Shown: in pieces, positions 31,086-43,140 of the stretch | Position numbering within the stretch: position 1 is the first letter of the stretch | Layout of the letters: every line of letters starts with the position of its first letter | Origin: Spirometra erinaceieuropaei | Taxonomy: Eukaryota > Platyhelminthes > Cestoda > Diphyllobothriidea > Diphyllobothriidae | Reading direction: 5' to 3' | DNA: 64,000 nucleotides | Assembly (NCBI GenBank): GCA_902702965.1 | Contig: CACRXP010000689.1 | Location: forward strand, 98,573 to 162,572 | The notes under the pieces: model-generated | Seen by the model: the letters and a program-made list of their open reading frames with translations, nothing else | Databases searched by the model: none | Told to the model about the DNA's origin: nothing | Position numbers and translations under genes: made by a program

Positions 31086-31800
31086 TACAACCTCGAGGCC
31101 TCACCACACACTGTTTGTGATCTCCCTGTAAGAAAATCTGTTATCCATGTCGGCAGCCTTCCTCTTATCCCAATTTCAGAAAGTTTGTAGATTAGGCGTT
31201 TGTGTGGGACGCTGTTAAACGCCTTCTTGAAGTCTGTGTAAATGACATAGACCCTACCATCCTCGTCCAGTGCGCGAGTCCACTGCGCAGTCGAGAGCAA
31301 TAAACTGGAAAGGCACGAGCGATTCTGTCTGAAGTCGTCCTGCAGGTCTGAGTGTAAGTCGTTCTGCTCCAGGAACTTCATTGTTGCTTTCCTAACTATG
31401 GCTTCCATTATTTTACAGCAAATGCAGGTTTGACTAACAGACCGGCAATTGTTAGCGTCAATGCGAGCCCCGCCCTTGTATATCGGAATGATATTTGCTG
31501 TTTTCCGTTCCTATGGCAGTTTCCCTAATTCGAATGACGAGCGGAAGATGTGTGCCAGTGGTTTGTAGAGTTCGTTCATCAATTCTTTTCAGAATTTGGC
31601 CGGTATATTGTCCGCACCGGAGGACTTTGCTTCTTTGAGATTTTGCAGCTCCCTTTCCACGACAGCTGTTGGAAAGAGTATGAAGCCAAGCAGGGGACTA
31701 GCGGTCGTAATAGCATTGCTGGCACTACGACTACGAAATTCTGTTTCCCTAGTAAAATCCGAGGCAGAATACCGTCCTAATTGTTCGGCTTTCACGCTGT
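31085..31800 (-). pseudogene. LINE reverse transcriptase, N-terminal half
   Basis: The minus strand reads LQNLKEAKSSGADNIPAKF (block 1), then ELYKPLAHIFRSSFELGKLP, IIPIYKGGARID, a broken NYRPVS block, and in a 107-residue frame FLEQNDLHSDLQDDFRQNRS, VYVIYTDFKKAFNSVPHKRL (block A, Asp kept) and FLTGRSQTVCGEA. The sequence resumes after the 30610-31085 insertion with block B and ADD. Removing the insertion gives the same block spacing as in the copy at 24410-24865. Stops between 31430 and 31589 show that it is a pseudogene. Confidence 0.8.
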
Positions 31801-32074
31801 TCTAAATGATTTCTACACCATTATCGTCCTTCAGTACTGCAACCGCGTCCTTCTTTTTCAGTCCATTGTTAATGTAGTGAAATGAAATCATGGACATCTG
31901 TTTATCCTGTCGGATAATTTTGGATTCATTCTCCTTCTGTGCTTGACGGATACATTATTTGCCTGTATTTCGTTAACGACAAAATTCTTTAAAATGCGTT
32001 GGTGACACAGTTTCCATGAATATCTTCCTTCTTTTGCTTCTCTTCCGTAACTGCCTATTTATGTCCCTAGTTAA

Positions 32075-33001
32075 TCAAGCAGATTGACTAGTTGCTTTTT
32101 GTAGTTTAGGTGAACAACAGCGCTGAATCAGAATGAGTGAAATCGTCTTAAAAGATCTCCAGTCGTCCTCCGGATCTCCCCTGAGCAATTGGCCCCAATT
32201 CACGGACATCAATTCATTCTTCATTGTGTTAAACTCTGCCTTCCATATATTAGGTCGGCGCTCTGTTCTCTTCTGGCGTTGAGAGAAGAGCGAGCAACCC
32301 CATAGTAGCGTAGTATGGTCCCATTTCTCGAGGGGTGCATTGGAATACACTTCGTTGATATTAGAGAAGACGTTAGTAAACACTATGTCTAGACCACTCG
32401 CTCTCTGCTTCTCTCGAAATCTTGTTGGTATCTTCCCATGTTGCGCCAGAGGGAGATCGAGTGTGAGGTCCAGTAGCTTATTGCTGAAAGGAGGTGGCCC
32501 ACCGTTAACTGCCATATTTTCCCACTCTATTGCAGGTTCGTTGAAACTACCAGTAAGAAGAACCTCTTGGTGGCTAGCTATGTCATTGACTAAACCAAGG
32601 AGCGATTCGTCAGCTGCACTCAGAAGGTTTGGTGGTCTGTAAATCGCCAGAAATTCTAGATTTTATGCATTACTCTTCTTTATCTTTATCCAGACGGATT
32701 CATATTCAAGGAAGAGGGTATTGGCTCGTTCAACTGCCGAAATTCCTGCCCCTACACATACGACTACCCCACCGCCCTGTCTGTTTGGACAGTCTCTACG
32801 AAAGAGCTGGTAGCCCGGCATTGAAATCTCAGCATCCACAATTTCGGCACTAAGCCAAGTTTTCGTTATGGCGATAACGTCGGGGTTTCGTTTTGATACT
32901 ATCGCTTTGAGTTCGTCGATCTTCGAAACGAGACTTTGAGCATTAGTATACAAAAATCTCAATTTGGCACGAGCAACTCCGGCATAAAGGCGTTTATCCA
33001 T
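32075..33001 (-). pseudogene. LINE APE-type endonuclease
   Basis: The N-terminal frame (32663-33001) reads MDKRLYAGVARAKLRFLYTN, AQSLVSKIDELKAIV, DVIAITKTWLSAEIVDAEI (the catalytic Glu of TETW is Lys) and RQGGGVVVCVGAGI. The C-terminal frame (32075-32515) reads QRASGLDIVFTNVFSN with the conserved Asp, APLEKWDHTTLLWG where SDH has become WDH, and RRPNIWKAEFNTMKNELMSV. The GDFN block between 32515 and 32663 is frame-broken. It links ORF1 (33011-34150) to the RT (31085-31800) in the correct order. Confidence 0.8.
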
Positions 33002-33010
33002 TTCATGGGA

Positions 33011-34150
33011 TTAAATGCACAAGCCGGTCGGAGCTGATCGGGATGAACTGCTTTCCATCACTCTTAAGCTGTTAGATTTATGGGTGTTCTCCGGAGGAAT
33101 GGCCTCTGGACGCGTATAATTTTTCCGTCCACTATTCTGAGATTTGTCTTGCCCAGACTCGACCGCCTGATGACTTCCAATTTGAGCCCCCACCATTTTT
33201 GTCTCTCCGCGGGTGAAAAGTCCCGCTGAAAAAACTGATGGATGGGCATTTTGGAGCGCAGATTTCCTGCTCAACAGAAGCTGCGCTTGTTCGTCATTCT
33301 CAAAGACAATTTGTAACGGTCTCGGTCGGTCTGTTTCATGTCTTGAGTCTTTTATTTGGCCCATCCAGAAAGTCTTTAATACGGCGAATTTATCTTCTCC
33401 TCTTCAGATTGATTCGAGATATTCCTGGAGTATTTCTATGTCATGCAGTATTCTGTACTTTGGAGTGTCGGAAACGGACTTCGGCATGCCCTTTTTAACA
33501 ATGCATTTACTGCAATAAATTAGAGGACCTTGTGGTTTTGTCATACCTGCAGAGACTTCATCGCGGATATCCCGGCTACCGCCTTCCACCGATTTACGAT
33601 GGTTGGATTCGGTAGGACTAACGCATGACTGCCTATTTACTACAACCTTTTGATCATTTGTCGTTTTCAGCGGCATGATTTTCGTCTGCGGTGTAGCCAA
33701 CTCTTGTCCCCTTGTCTGGCACTCTGTGCCTTTTACAGGTACCCTGCGATTTCTATTTGTTCGCTGAGATCGCATCTGACCACGCATTTCTCGCACAAGA
33801 CACTGGTTGTCATTCATATTGAGCTCTTGAGACCTACTATTTTCTTTATTCTCTGTTCACGCAGCCAAGGAAGCCGTGTTTGCGTATGTTCGCTCACTTT
33901 CATTCTCTTTGGATCAATAGCGAGGGAGATTCATCAGCTTCTCCATCTCCACTTTAAGGCCCTTTATCTCCTTCTCCATTCCAGCAAATTTTTGAAGGAC
34001 TCCGAAACTTGTCGTACAGGCTTCGTCTTCGTATATGATATCCATACAGCTTACTAAACTCCTTGGTCGTTTAGCGGGAGGTGACTTGACAGCGATATAT
34101 ACAGAGTTGCAGTCATCTGTACTACGAATAATGTTTGCTGCCTTGTTTAG
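33011..34150 (-). pseudogene. LINE ORF1, nearly complete
   Basis: Three frames cover the ORF1 of this minus-strand LINE. The N-terminal part (34150 down to 33914) has NSVYIAVKSPPAKRPRSLVS, IIYEDEACTTSFGVL and a coiled-coil-like EKEIKGLKVEMEKL. The middle (33817-33404) has NRRVPVKGTE, a C-S-K-C pair (YCSKCIVKK) and HDIEILQEYLESI. The C-terminal part (33364-33011) has RPRPLQIVFENDEQAQLLLS and RKSALQNAHPSVFSAGLF. The order coiled coil, Cys motif, RRM, C-terminal domain fits CR1-type ORF1 RNA-binding proteins. Frameshifts near 33390 and 33870 make it a pseudogene. This is the reference copy I used to recognise ORF1 scraps elsewhere. Confidence 0.75.
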
Positions 34151-34164
34151 TTCAGTCCGCTTAC

Positions 34165-34235
34165 CGTGCACCAGTAGTCTGCTGGTGATCTCGTTGGTCA
34201 CCCCGCGGCGGCACCTGAGTTCGAATCCCATTTCT
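34165..34235 (+). mobile_element. tRNA-like sequence, probable SINE head
   Basis: The plus strand reads TAGTCTGCTGGTGATCTCGT (8 of 11 matches to a Pol III A box) and, about 40 bases later, CTGAGTTCGAATCCC, a good B box. It sits at the 5' end of the minus-strand LINE ORF1. Pairing of an anticodon arm is not convincing, so it is more likely a SINE head than a functional tRNA. Confidence 0.45.
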
Positions 34236-34617
34236 GGCGACTATTTTGCACATTTATCTGAAGGTGTTTTTTCGACTCCCATTAATAATTAAAACGATTC
34301 GCAAGGTATTCTAGGTATGGGACGAAGTACTTAAAGGTGTAGGAGGAGCTTTTTAACCAGGCCAACAATATGAAGCAAATAGCAAAGAACTCAGCCGCTC
34401 TTGGATCTGGAGAGTGCCGCAATGCTGTTGGCAGAGAAGTGATACGAATGAGAATGAGTGTCACAAAGGAAGTTCGGTCGGGTTTCCGCGTGGCTCGTTC
34501 GAGGAATTGCTGATTACGCTTCAATGTGTAAATTCAAATGAGCCCTCAAAGCGTCCAGTAGACAAAAATCCCGGAAAATGCGAATCCATAAGAGGTCAAA
34601 AATTATGAACCGAATTC
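34236..34617. other. no gene recognised
   Basis: About 380 bases between the tRNA-like segment and the start of the satellite. No motif is visible; it may be the body of a SINE or the 5' region of the LINE at 29640-34150. Confidence 0.4.
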
Positions 34618-36164
34618 GAAGGCTGCTTTCCTTTTGCCGACAGTCTTCCTATTCCCATCCCTATCCCACTGCAAAATCCCTCTTTCCTATTGTTCTTATT
34701 TACTTCGCCGTGGGACGCCTTGATATGCAATTATCTCATCACAAGCTGCTTTCCTTACGCATATATATTTCCTATTCTCCTCCCTATCCCAATGCAACAT
34801 TTCCCTTTTCTATAATTCTTATTTATTTCGACGTGAGACTGTTCCATATGCCAGTATCTCCTAACAACCTGGTTTCATTTCGCCGATGTTTTTACTATTC
34901 CACTCCCCATTCCATAACAAAATTTCCCTTTACACGTAATCTTATTTACCTCGGTATGAGATGAATTAATATGCCACTACCTCCAAATATGCTGCTTGAA
35001 CTTTCCAGATAGTGTTTCTATTCTCCCCAACATACAATGCAAAAATTCCCATTTCTCGTGTTCTTATTTATCTCAACGTGAGACGCATTAATAGGCCATT
35101 AGCTCTAAACAAAGTCCTTTCCTTTCTGAGCAAGTCTTCCAATTCCCCTACCCATCCCACTGCAAAATGTTCCATTTCATTTATTCTTATTTGTATCGAC
35201 GTGAGACTCTTTAAAATGCCATTATCTCCTAATAACCTGCTATCATTTCGCCGATGGTCTTCCTATTCCTCTTTCCATCCCAATGCATCATTTCCTTTTC
35301 TTTTATTCTTATTTATCTGGCCGTGACACGTATTAACCTGCCATTATCTTTTCACAAGCATGATTCTATCGGAGATCGTCATCGTATTCCCCCACAAATC
35401 CCCCTGTAAAATATCCTTTTTCAATTATTCCTATTTATCACGAAGTGAGACTATTTAGTATGTCATTATTTCCTAACATACTGCTATCCTTACTCACTTA
35501 GTCCTCCTAATCCACTCCTTATGCCACTGTAAATTTTCCCTTTACACTTATTCTTATCAATCTTGAAGTGAGACGAATAACGTGCCATTATATCCTAGCA
35601 TACTGGTACACTTTTGGAGATAGTCTTCATATTTCCCTCCTTATCCCACAGTAGAATTGCAAATTTCCCTTATTCCTATTTATCGCGAAGTGAGATGATT
35701 AACGTGCCATTATTTTCTAACATACTGCAACCCTTACGCAGTCAGTTTACCTTAACCCTCCCGAATCCCACTGCACTATTTCCCTTTTCTGTTAATCTTA
35801 GTAATCTCGAAGTTTGACGCTTTCAAATGCGATTATCTCCTAAGATGCTACATTTCTTTCGCAGTTAGTCTTCCCATTCCACTCCTAATTTCACTGCAAT
35901 ATGTTCGTTTTCATTAATTAATATTTATCTCTACGTAAGACGCATTAATATGCCAATATCTCCTCACTATCTGCTTCCCGTTCGCAAATAGTATTCCATT
36001 TCCCCCCGCTCCTTCTTCCACCTGCTAAATTTCCCTTTTCTCCTTTTCTTATTTATCTTGACGTAAGACACTTTATTTTGCCATAATTTCCCCAAAAGCT
36101 GCATTCAATTTGGAGATAGTCTACTTTATCCAAGCACAATCTCACTGCAAAATTATCATTCTAG
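34618..36164. repeat. degenerate satellite, about 124-bp unit (part 1)
   Basis: Tandem copies of a pyrimidine-rich unit. Landmarks in each unit are CACTGCAAAATTTCCCTTTT, then TTATTCTTATTTATCTCG, then (C)GTGAGACGC-TTAATATGCC, then ATTATCTCCTCACAAGCTGC, TTTCCTTTCGGAGATAGTC and TTCCTATTCCCCTCCCCATC. Landmark spacing measured near 42735, 42857 and 42980 is 122-123 bases. Units differ by many substitutions and small indels, so the array is old. About 12 units lie in this part. Confidence 0.9.
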
Positions 36165-36809
36165 CATATACATATATGTATCAGCGAGGAGGGAAGACAG
36201 AGAATGCGGGTAGATTGATACAGCACTGTTTCGGGCTTATTCTGCCTTCATTCAGCCAATCATAACCCTGACCACCAGCAGCTGTGACCAGAAACACAAA
36301 CATGCGCACAGACGCACCTGGCGCTGTCGGTCCACCACTGAGGCCTACCAGATGGGTCATCAGCACTTCATCGAACCGAAGTTCATCAGTGCCTCACCAC
36401 CTGTCATTCTCTGTCGCTGCATATCGGGTATTTATCAATCAGGAATGGGCGCACACCGATCTATTGGCTTCAAAAAGCAAACAAGCTCCGTATGACGCAT
36501 CTGGTAGGACTCAGTTGTGGAAAGACTGCGCCAGGTGCGTCTGTGCGCATGTTTGTGTTTCTGGTCCCAGCTGCTGGTGGTCAGGGTTATGATTGGCTGA
36601 ATGAAGGCAGAATAAGCCCGAAACAGTGCTGTATCAATCTACCCGCATTCTCTGTCGTCCCTCCTCGCTGCTATTATGACTTGGATGACTTCGGCCTGGT
36701 AATTGGTTGCCTGTTCGTGACCTTTGCCACACATACGGAGCTTGTTTGCTTTTTGAAGCCAATAGATCGGTGTGCGCTTATTCCTGATTGATATATATAT
36801 ATATCGTGT

Positions 36810-37128
36810 ATATCATCCCCCGAGCAAGACGAAGTAGAGGAATCGATTTCATGGACCAGGTTTTATTCAGACTGACGTTTCGGAAACACACTCTTTTCCA
36901 TCATCAGATTCGTGCGCTGACTTTTCCTGCTGGCCTTTATCTGTTAAGCCTTGCCGCCTGCCTCGTATTATAACCGTGCACAGCGCACGTTTGTTGTCTA
37001 GCCTTCTTTCCGTTGGCTGATTGTCGCCTCCCTGATCTCAGCCATTGGTGGACTGGCGTGGCTTGTGTCCCCCTCACGCCTAACGTGGTTGCCTCTGCGT
37101 CGGCGTGCTCGTTCGACAGAGAATGCAA
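36810..37128 (-). pseudogene. PLE-like C-terminal tail and 3' end
   Basis: The minus strand has a 63-residue frame (36937-37128) with GVRGTQATPVHQWLRSGRR and ending YNTRQAARLNR before a stop. After the stop come a hammerhead-like motif and a further 70 bases ending in an AT dinucleotide run. Short Arg-rich tails ending near YNTR and a following CTGATGA...GAAACGTC motif are what I associate with 3' ends of Penelope-like elements, but no RT or GIY-YIG domain is present here to prove it. The fragment is sandwiched between two inverted-repeat modules. Confidence 0.45.
36874..36907 (-). ncRNA. hammerhead-ribozyme-like motif
   Basis: On the minus strand CTGATGA (36907-36901) is followed by U, a 5-bp stem GGAAA/TTTCC with an 8-base loop, and then GAAAC-GTC (36881-36874). 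CUGAUGA, a stem II and GAAA are the conserved core of hammerhead ribozymes, and GUC is a classic cleavage triplet. The extra U before stem II and a stem III reduced to one C-G pair without loop are non-canonical, so self-cleavage is uncertain. Hammerhead motifs are reported for Penelope-like elements. Confidence 0.4.
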
Positions 37129-37680
37129 GTAGATTGATACAGTACGGTTTCGGTCTTCTTGTGCCTTCAGTCAGTCAATCATAACCCTGACCACCAGCAG
37201 CTTGGACCAGAAACACAACGTGCGCACAGACGCACCGGGCGCAGTTGGTCCACCACTGGGGTCTACCAGATGGGTCATAAGCACTTCATCAAAACGAAGT
37301 TCATCAGTGCCTCGCCACCTGTCATTCTCTCTCGCTGCACCGATGAACTTCGTTTTGATGAAATGCTTATGACCCATCTGGTGGACCCAAGTGGTGGACC
37401 AACTGCGCCAGGTGCGTCTGTGCGCATATTTGTGTTTCTGGTCCAAGCTGCTAGTGGTCAGGGTTATGATTGGCTGAATGAAGGCACAATAAGCCCGAAA
37501 CAGTACTGTATCAATCTACCCGCATTCTCTGTCGTCCCTCCTCGCTGCTATTATGACTTTTCCGAATTCGGCCTGGTAATTGGTTGCCTGTTCGTGACCT
37601 TTGCCACCCATACTGAGCTTGTTTGCTTCGTGAAGCCAAAAAATCCGTGTGCGCCCATTCCTGTTTTAATATATATATCG

Positions 37681-40600
37681 CCGTATTAACATGCCATTAT
37701 CTCTTCACAAGCTGCTTTCTTTTCGCTGATCGTCTTCCTATTCTCCTCCCTATCCCACTGCGAAATTTCCATTTTCACGTATTCTTATTTATCTGGCCGT
37801 GAGACGCTGTGGTATGTCATTACCTCCTAACAAACTGCTTTCCTTTCGCGGGTAGTCATTCTATTCCACATTCCGCCCCAATGCAAATTTTGACTTTTAA
37901 CTTGTTTTATTTATCTCCCCATGACACGAATAACTAAGCAGTTATCTCCCAACAAGATGCTTTTCTTTCGGAGATAAACTTCCTGTCCTCATCTCCATCC
38001 CATTGCAAAATTTCCCTTTTCCCTCATTCTTATATATCTCGAATGGATACGCAATTATTTGGCATTAAGTCCTCACAAGCCTATTTATTTCGTAGATTGT
38101 CTTCCTCATCCCCTCCCATTCCGACTGCAAACTTGTCCATTGTTCGTATTTTTATTTCTTTCGCCGAGAGAAGATTTAGTATGCCATGATCTCCTCAAAA
38201 GCCGTTTTTATTTTTCAGGTATTCTTCCCATTCTCCTGCCCATCCCAATGCAAATTATACATATTCTATTATTCTTATTTCGCTCGACGTGAGACGATTT
38301 AATATAACATTATCTCAAAATCGAACAGCTTTCCTTTCGCAGAGAGTCCTCCTAATTCCCTCCCCATCCAACTGCAAATTTGCCCTTTTCTCTTATGCCT
38401 ATTTATCTCGACGTGATACGATTTAATATGTCATTATCTCCTAACAAGCTGCTTTCTTTTCGGAGATAGTCTTCCTATTCATGTCTCCATCCCGCTTCAA
38501 AATATCCATTTAATTTATTCTTTTAAAGCTCGCCGTGAGATGCATCAATATGCAAATATCTCTTTACAAACTGCATTCATCCTGAAGATGGGCTTTCTAT
38601 TCCTCTCCCCATCCCACTGCAAAATGTTCTTTTTTGCTCACTCATATATCTCGCCTTGAGACCCCTAAATATGCAATTATTGCCTCACAAGCTGATATCA
38701 TTTTGCAGACAGTCTTCTTATTCCCCTACCCTGCCCACTGCACCATTTCTTTTCTCTCAGATTCTTATTTATCTCGTGGTAACACGCATTAATTTGACAT
38801 TATGTCCTCACGCGCATCTTTCATTCGTAGGTATTCTTTCTGTTCCCCTCCCCATCCCAGTGCAAAATTTCCCTTTTTATTCATATTTTTCTAGCCATCA
38901 GACGCATTGATATTCCATTTTGTCCTAACATGCTGCATTCATTTCTGAGATAGTCCTCCTATTCCCCTATCAAACCCACTGCAAAATTTCCCTTTTCAAT
39001 TATTCTTATTAATCTTGATTTGAGACACTCTTATTTATCATCATCTCCTCGCAAGCGCCTGTCATTTTGGAGATAGTCTTCAAAATCTAATCCCCATCAC
39101 ACTGCAAATATCCCTTTTCGCTTACTCCTACATATCTCGCCGTTAGAGGCATTAATAAACGATTATCTCCTCACAAACTGCTTCCCTTTCGCCGGTAGCC
39201 TTCCTAATCTTCTCCCCATTCAACTGCAAAATTTCACTTTTCTCTTACTCTACTTTATCTCAACGTGACACGCATTAATTTGCCATTATCTACTCACAAG
39301 CATATTTCTATCGTACATTATCGTCCTATTCCCCTCCTCATCCGACTGCAATATTTCCATAGTTTATTATTTATCTAGTCTTGGGGCGCCTTAATATTCC
39401 ATTATCTCCTCACAAGTGGCTTTCCTTCCGGAGGTAGTCTTACTATTGTTCTCCCAATCCCACAACAAAATTTTCCTTTTCATTTATTTCTAATTCTCTC
39501 AACGTAAGACGCTCTAATATGTCATTATCTACTCACAAGATGCCTTCCTTTAGGAGAGAGTCAACCTATTCCAATTTCCTCCCAAACTAAAATATTCGTA
39601 TTCCCATTTCCTAATTATCTCGCCGCGAGTCGCTGTAATAGGCCATTAACTCCGCGCACGCTGCTTATCTTTCGGAGATATTCTTTCGATTCCCTACCCC
39701 TTCCCAGTCTAATATTTCACTATTCCATATTTATCTCGCCATGAGATGCATTAATATGCAGCTATCCCCTCGCAAGCTTCTTTCCTTTCCGATATAATCT
39801 TCCTATACCCTCCGCAGTCTACGGCTAAATTTCCCTTATCACGATTTTAAATAGATCTTTTAGTGAGATGCATTAATATGCCATCATCTCTTGACCAGCT
39901 GGTTTCCAATCGGCTATAGTTTTCCTATTCCCCTCTCCATCCTATTGCAAAAACTTCTTTTTCTATTCTTTATATTTATCTCGAAGTGAGACGATTTAGT
40001 ATGCCATTAGCTACTCACAAGTTGCTTTCGTTTCGGAGATAGTCTACCTATTCCTATTTCTACCCCAATACAAAATTTTTCTTTCCACTTATTCTTATAA
40101 ATCTCGCCGTTGGAAGCAATAATCTGCCAGTTTTGATAAAAAACTTCTTTTTCTACCAAATATTATTACCATTTCCCATCCCACACGAATTAAAAATTTT
40201 TCGTTTCTTTCAATATTGGTTGACTCGTCGTGAGACTCTTTAATATGCTATTATCTCCACACAGGCTGCTTTTATGTCAGAAATAATATTCCCATTCCGT
40301 TCCCCATCTCAAATGAAAATTTATCTTTTCTCTTATTCTTGTTTACCTTTCCTTGAAACGCTTTAATAAGCCCTTAACACTTCACGACCTGCTTCCTATT
40401 CCCCTTCCCGTCCAAATGTAATATTTCCCTATTCCCTTATTCATATTTACCTTGGCATAAAACACATTAATATGCAATTGCTTCCTTCCAAGCTTCTTTC
40501 CCGTCGGAGGTAGTCTTCTTAACCCTCCGAATTCTAAAGCAAAATTTCCCTTATCACTTTTTCTAATAGATCTCGCAGCGATACACTTTAATATGCCATT

Positions 40601-43140
40601 ATCTCCCTACATGCTGCTTTCCTTTCGCAAATAGCCTTTCTGTGTCCCACCCCATCCCTCTCTAATATGTCCCTATTCCCTTACTCATGGTTTTATCGCC
40701 ATGAGACGCATAAATATGCCATTAATAATTCAAAAGCTGTGTTCATTTCAAAGATAATCTTCCTATTCCCATCCACATCCCACTGCAATATTTCCCATTT
40801 CCCTTATTTTTACTTATCCTGACGTGAGAATCCTTAATATGCTCTTATCTCCTCACAGGCTGCTTTCCTTTCTGAGATAGGCTTCCTGTTGCCCTCCCAG
40901 TCCTACTGCAAAATTTCCCTTTTCTCTTTTACTTATTTATCTTGCCATGAGACACCTTAATGTGCCGTTATTTTCGAAAAATGTGCTTTCCTTTCGGCAA
41001 CGGTCTTTCTATTCCCATCCGCATCCCACCGAAAAATTTCCTTCTTCTCTTATTCTTATTGAATTCGCCGTAAGTTTATTAATTTGCCATTATTTCCTAA
41101 CAAGATTCTTTAATTTTTGAGATAGTTTTCCTATTCCACATTTATACCAATCAAACATTTCCCCTTATCTGTTTTTCATATCTATCTCGACGTCCGGCGC
41201 TGTAGTATGACATTATCTCCTCACATTCTGTCTTTATTTCGGAGATTATCTTCCTATTCCCCTACCCATCCCACCTCTATGTGTCTCATTACTACTAGTA
41301 TTATTTATCTCGCCGTAAGACGACTTAATATGCCACTATATCCTTTCTACCTTCCTTAATTTTGGAAACAGTCATCCTATTCCCCTCCACATCCCAATTC
41401 AATATTTTAATTGTCTATTATTCTTATTTGTCTCCACGTAAGACGCCCTAATATGCCAGTATCTTCTTTCAAGCTGCTTTCCCTTCGGAGACATTCTTCC
41501 TATTCCCCACCCATCCCACTGCAAAAGTTCACTTTTCTCTTATTCTTATTTATTTTACCGTAAGACGATTTAATATCCCTTTATCTTCACAAAAGCTGTT
41601 TTACTTTCGGATATGTTCCTCGTATACTGATCCCTAACCCACTCAAATATTTCCATGTTCACATATTATAATTGTTCTCATTATGAGACTAATTTATATG
41701 CCACACGAGCTCCATTAATTTTGAAGATGTTCAGCCTTTTCCCATCTTTTTACCACTCAAAGTATTCCTCTTGAATTATTCATATTTAATTCGCAACGAG
41801 ACTATTTAATATACCACTATCTCTTCACAATCTGCTTTCTTTTTTCAGATAGTCCTCCTATTCCCCTCTCTATCCCACTGCAAAACATTCCTTTTCTCTC
41901 ATTCTTATTTACCTCGCCGTGAGACGCATTAATATGCAATTATCTCCGGAAAAACTGCATTCCTTACGGATTTAGTCTTCCTATTCCGAACCCCATCCCA
42001 CTGCAAAAAAATCCCTTTTCTTATATTCTTATTAAGCTCCACGTTAGCCGATTTACTATGCCATATTCTTATCACGAGCTGCTTTACCTTCTAAGATAAT
42101 TTTGTTATTCCCAACCCCATCCCATTGCAAAATGTCCCTCTTCAATTATTCCTAAATATCTCGTTGTGAGACGCATTTATATCCGATTTGTCCTCACAGT
42201 CTGCTTAACTTTCGAAGATCGTCTTCCTTTTTCCACCCCCATCCCAATGCAAAGTTTCCCATTTCACTTATTCTCATTTGTCTCGCAAGATGACAATTTA
42301 ATATGCCATTATCTCCTCTCAAGCTGGTTTGCTTTTGCATTTATTCTTTCTATTGCCCACTCCATACAAATGCCGATTTCCCCTTTTCAATTTTTCTAAT
42401 TTACCTCGACATTAGTCATTTTTATATAGCATTATGTCCATACAAGCTGCTTTCCATTCGCACGTAATCTTCCTATTACCCTCCCCAGCCCACTCCGAAA
42501 CTTCCCTTTTAACTTACTCTTATTGATCTCGCCGTGAGACGATTTAATATGTCATTATCTTTTGAGAAACTGCTTTTCTTTCAGAGATTGTCTTTCTATT
42601 CTCCTCTCCATCCCCATGCAAAACTTCCATTTTCAGTTATTCTTAATTATGTCGACGTAAGACCGTTTAGTTTGCATTGTCTTCTTACAAGCTGCTTTCC
42701 TTTCGGAGTTAGCCTTCCTAAACCCCTTCCCATCCCACTGCAAAATTTCCCTTTTCTCTTATTCTTATATATCTCGACGTGAGACGCTAAATATGCCATT
42801 ATCTCCTCACAAGTCGCTTTCCTTTCACACATGGTCTTTCTATTCCCCTCCCCATCCCACTCAAAAATTTTCGTATTCACTTATTCCTAACTATCTCGCC
42901 GTTAGACAATTTAATATGCCAGTATTTCCTCATAAGCTGCATTCCTTTCGGGGATATTCTTCCTATTCCCCATCCCATCCCACTGCAAAATTTGTCCTTC
43001 CTATTCTTCTTATTTATCTCGACAAGAGACGCATCCACATTCCATAATCTGCTCACAAGCTGATTTCCTTTCACGGATAATCTTCTTGTTCTTCTTCCCA
43101 TCCCACTGCGAAATTTTCCTTTTCTCTTAATTTTATCGTG
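37681..43140. repeat. degenerate satellite, about 124-bp unit (part 2)
   Basis: Continuation of the same array with the same landmarks and phase as part 1. About 44 units are expected from length. Open frames of 60-130 codons on both strands arise from the stop-poor pyrimidine tract and are not genes: they repeat the same residues (SFRR/SPPHPTAKFPF-like) in successive units. The array ends at a GTG of the CTCGCCGTGAGACG segment. Confidence 0.9.

Larger units (their letters stand above)
36165..37680. mobile_element. composite fold-back/PLE insertion in the satellite
   Basis: This 1.5 kb block interrupts a satellite unit within its TTATTCTTATTTATCTCG segment; unit sequence resumes at 37681. 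It contains two inverted-repeat modules. In the first, the arm at 36181-36480 is the reverse complement of much of 36490-36790. In the second, 37119-37305 is the reverse complement of 37341-37534. The two modules share the same sequence, including CCCTGACCACCAGCAGC and its complement. Between them (36810-37128) lies a minus-strand PLE-like 3' end. TA-rich runs (TATATATAT) occur at about 36790-36805 and 37670-37680 and close to the left edge. I know no named family for the modules. Confidence 0.7.

Noticed and set aside
34578..35326. Several open frames of 60-130 codons in the satellite
   Set aside because: They repeat the same residues with every 124-bp unit and result from a stop-poor pyrimidine tract. 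The same happens on the other strand near 42647-43143.
37159..37689. 176-codon plus-strand frame and the overlapping minus-strand frame
   Set aside because: They lie on the two arms of an inverted repeat and read the same DNA in both directions; the shared peptides (for example PTAPGASVR) come from the palindrome. No domain is recognisable.
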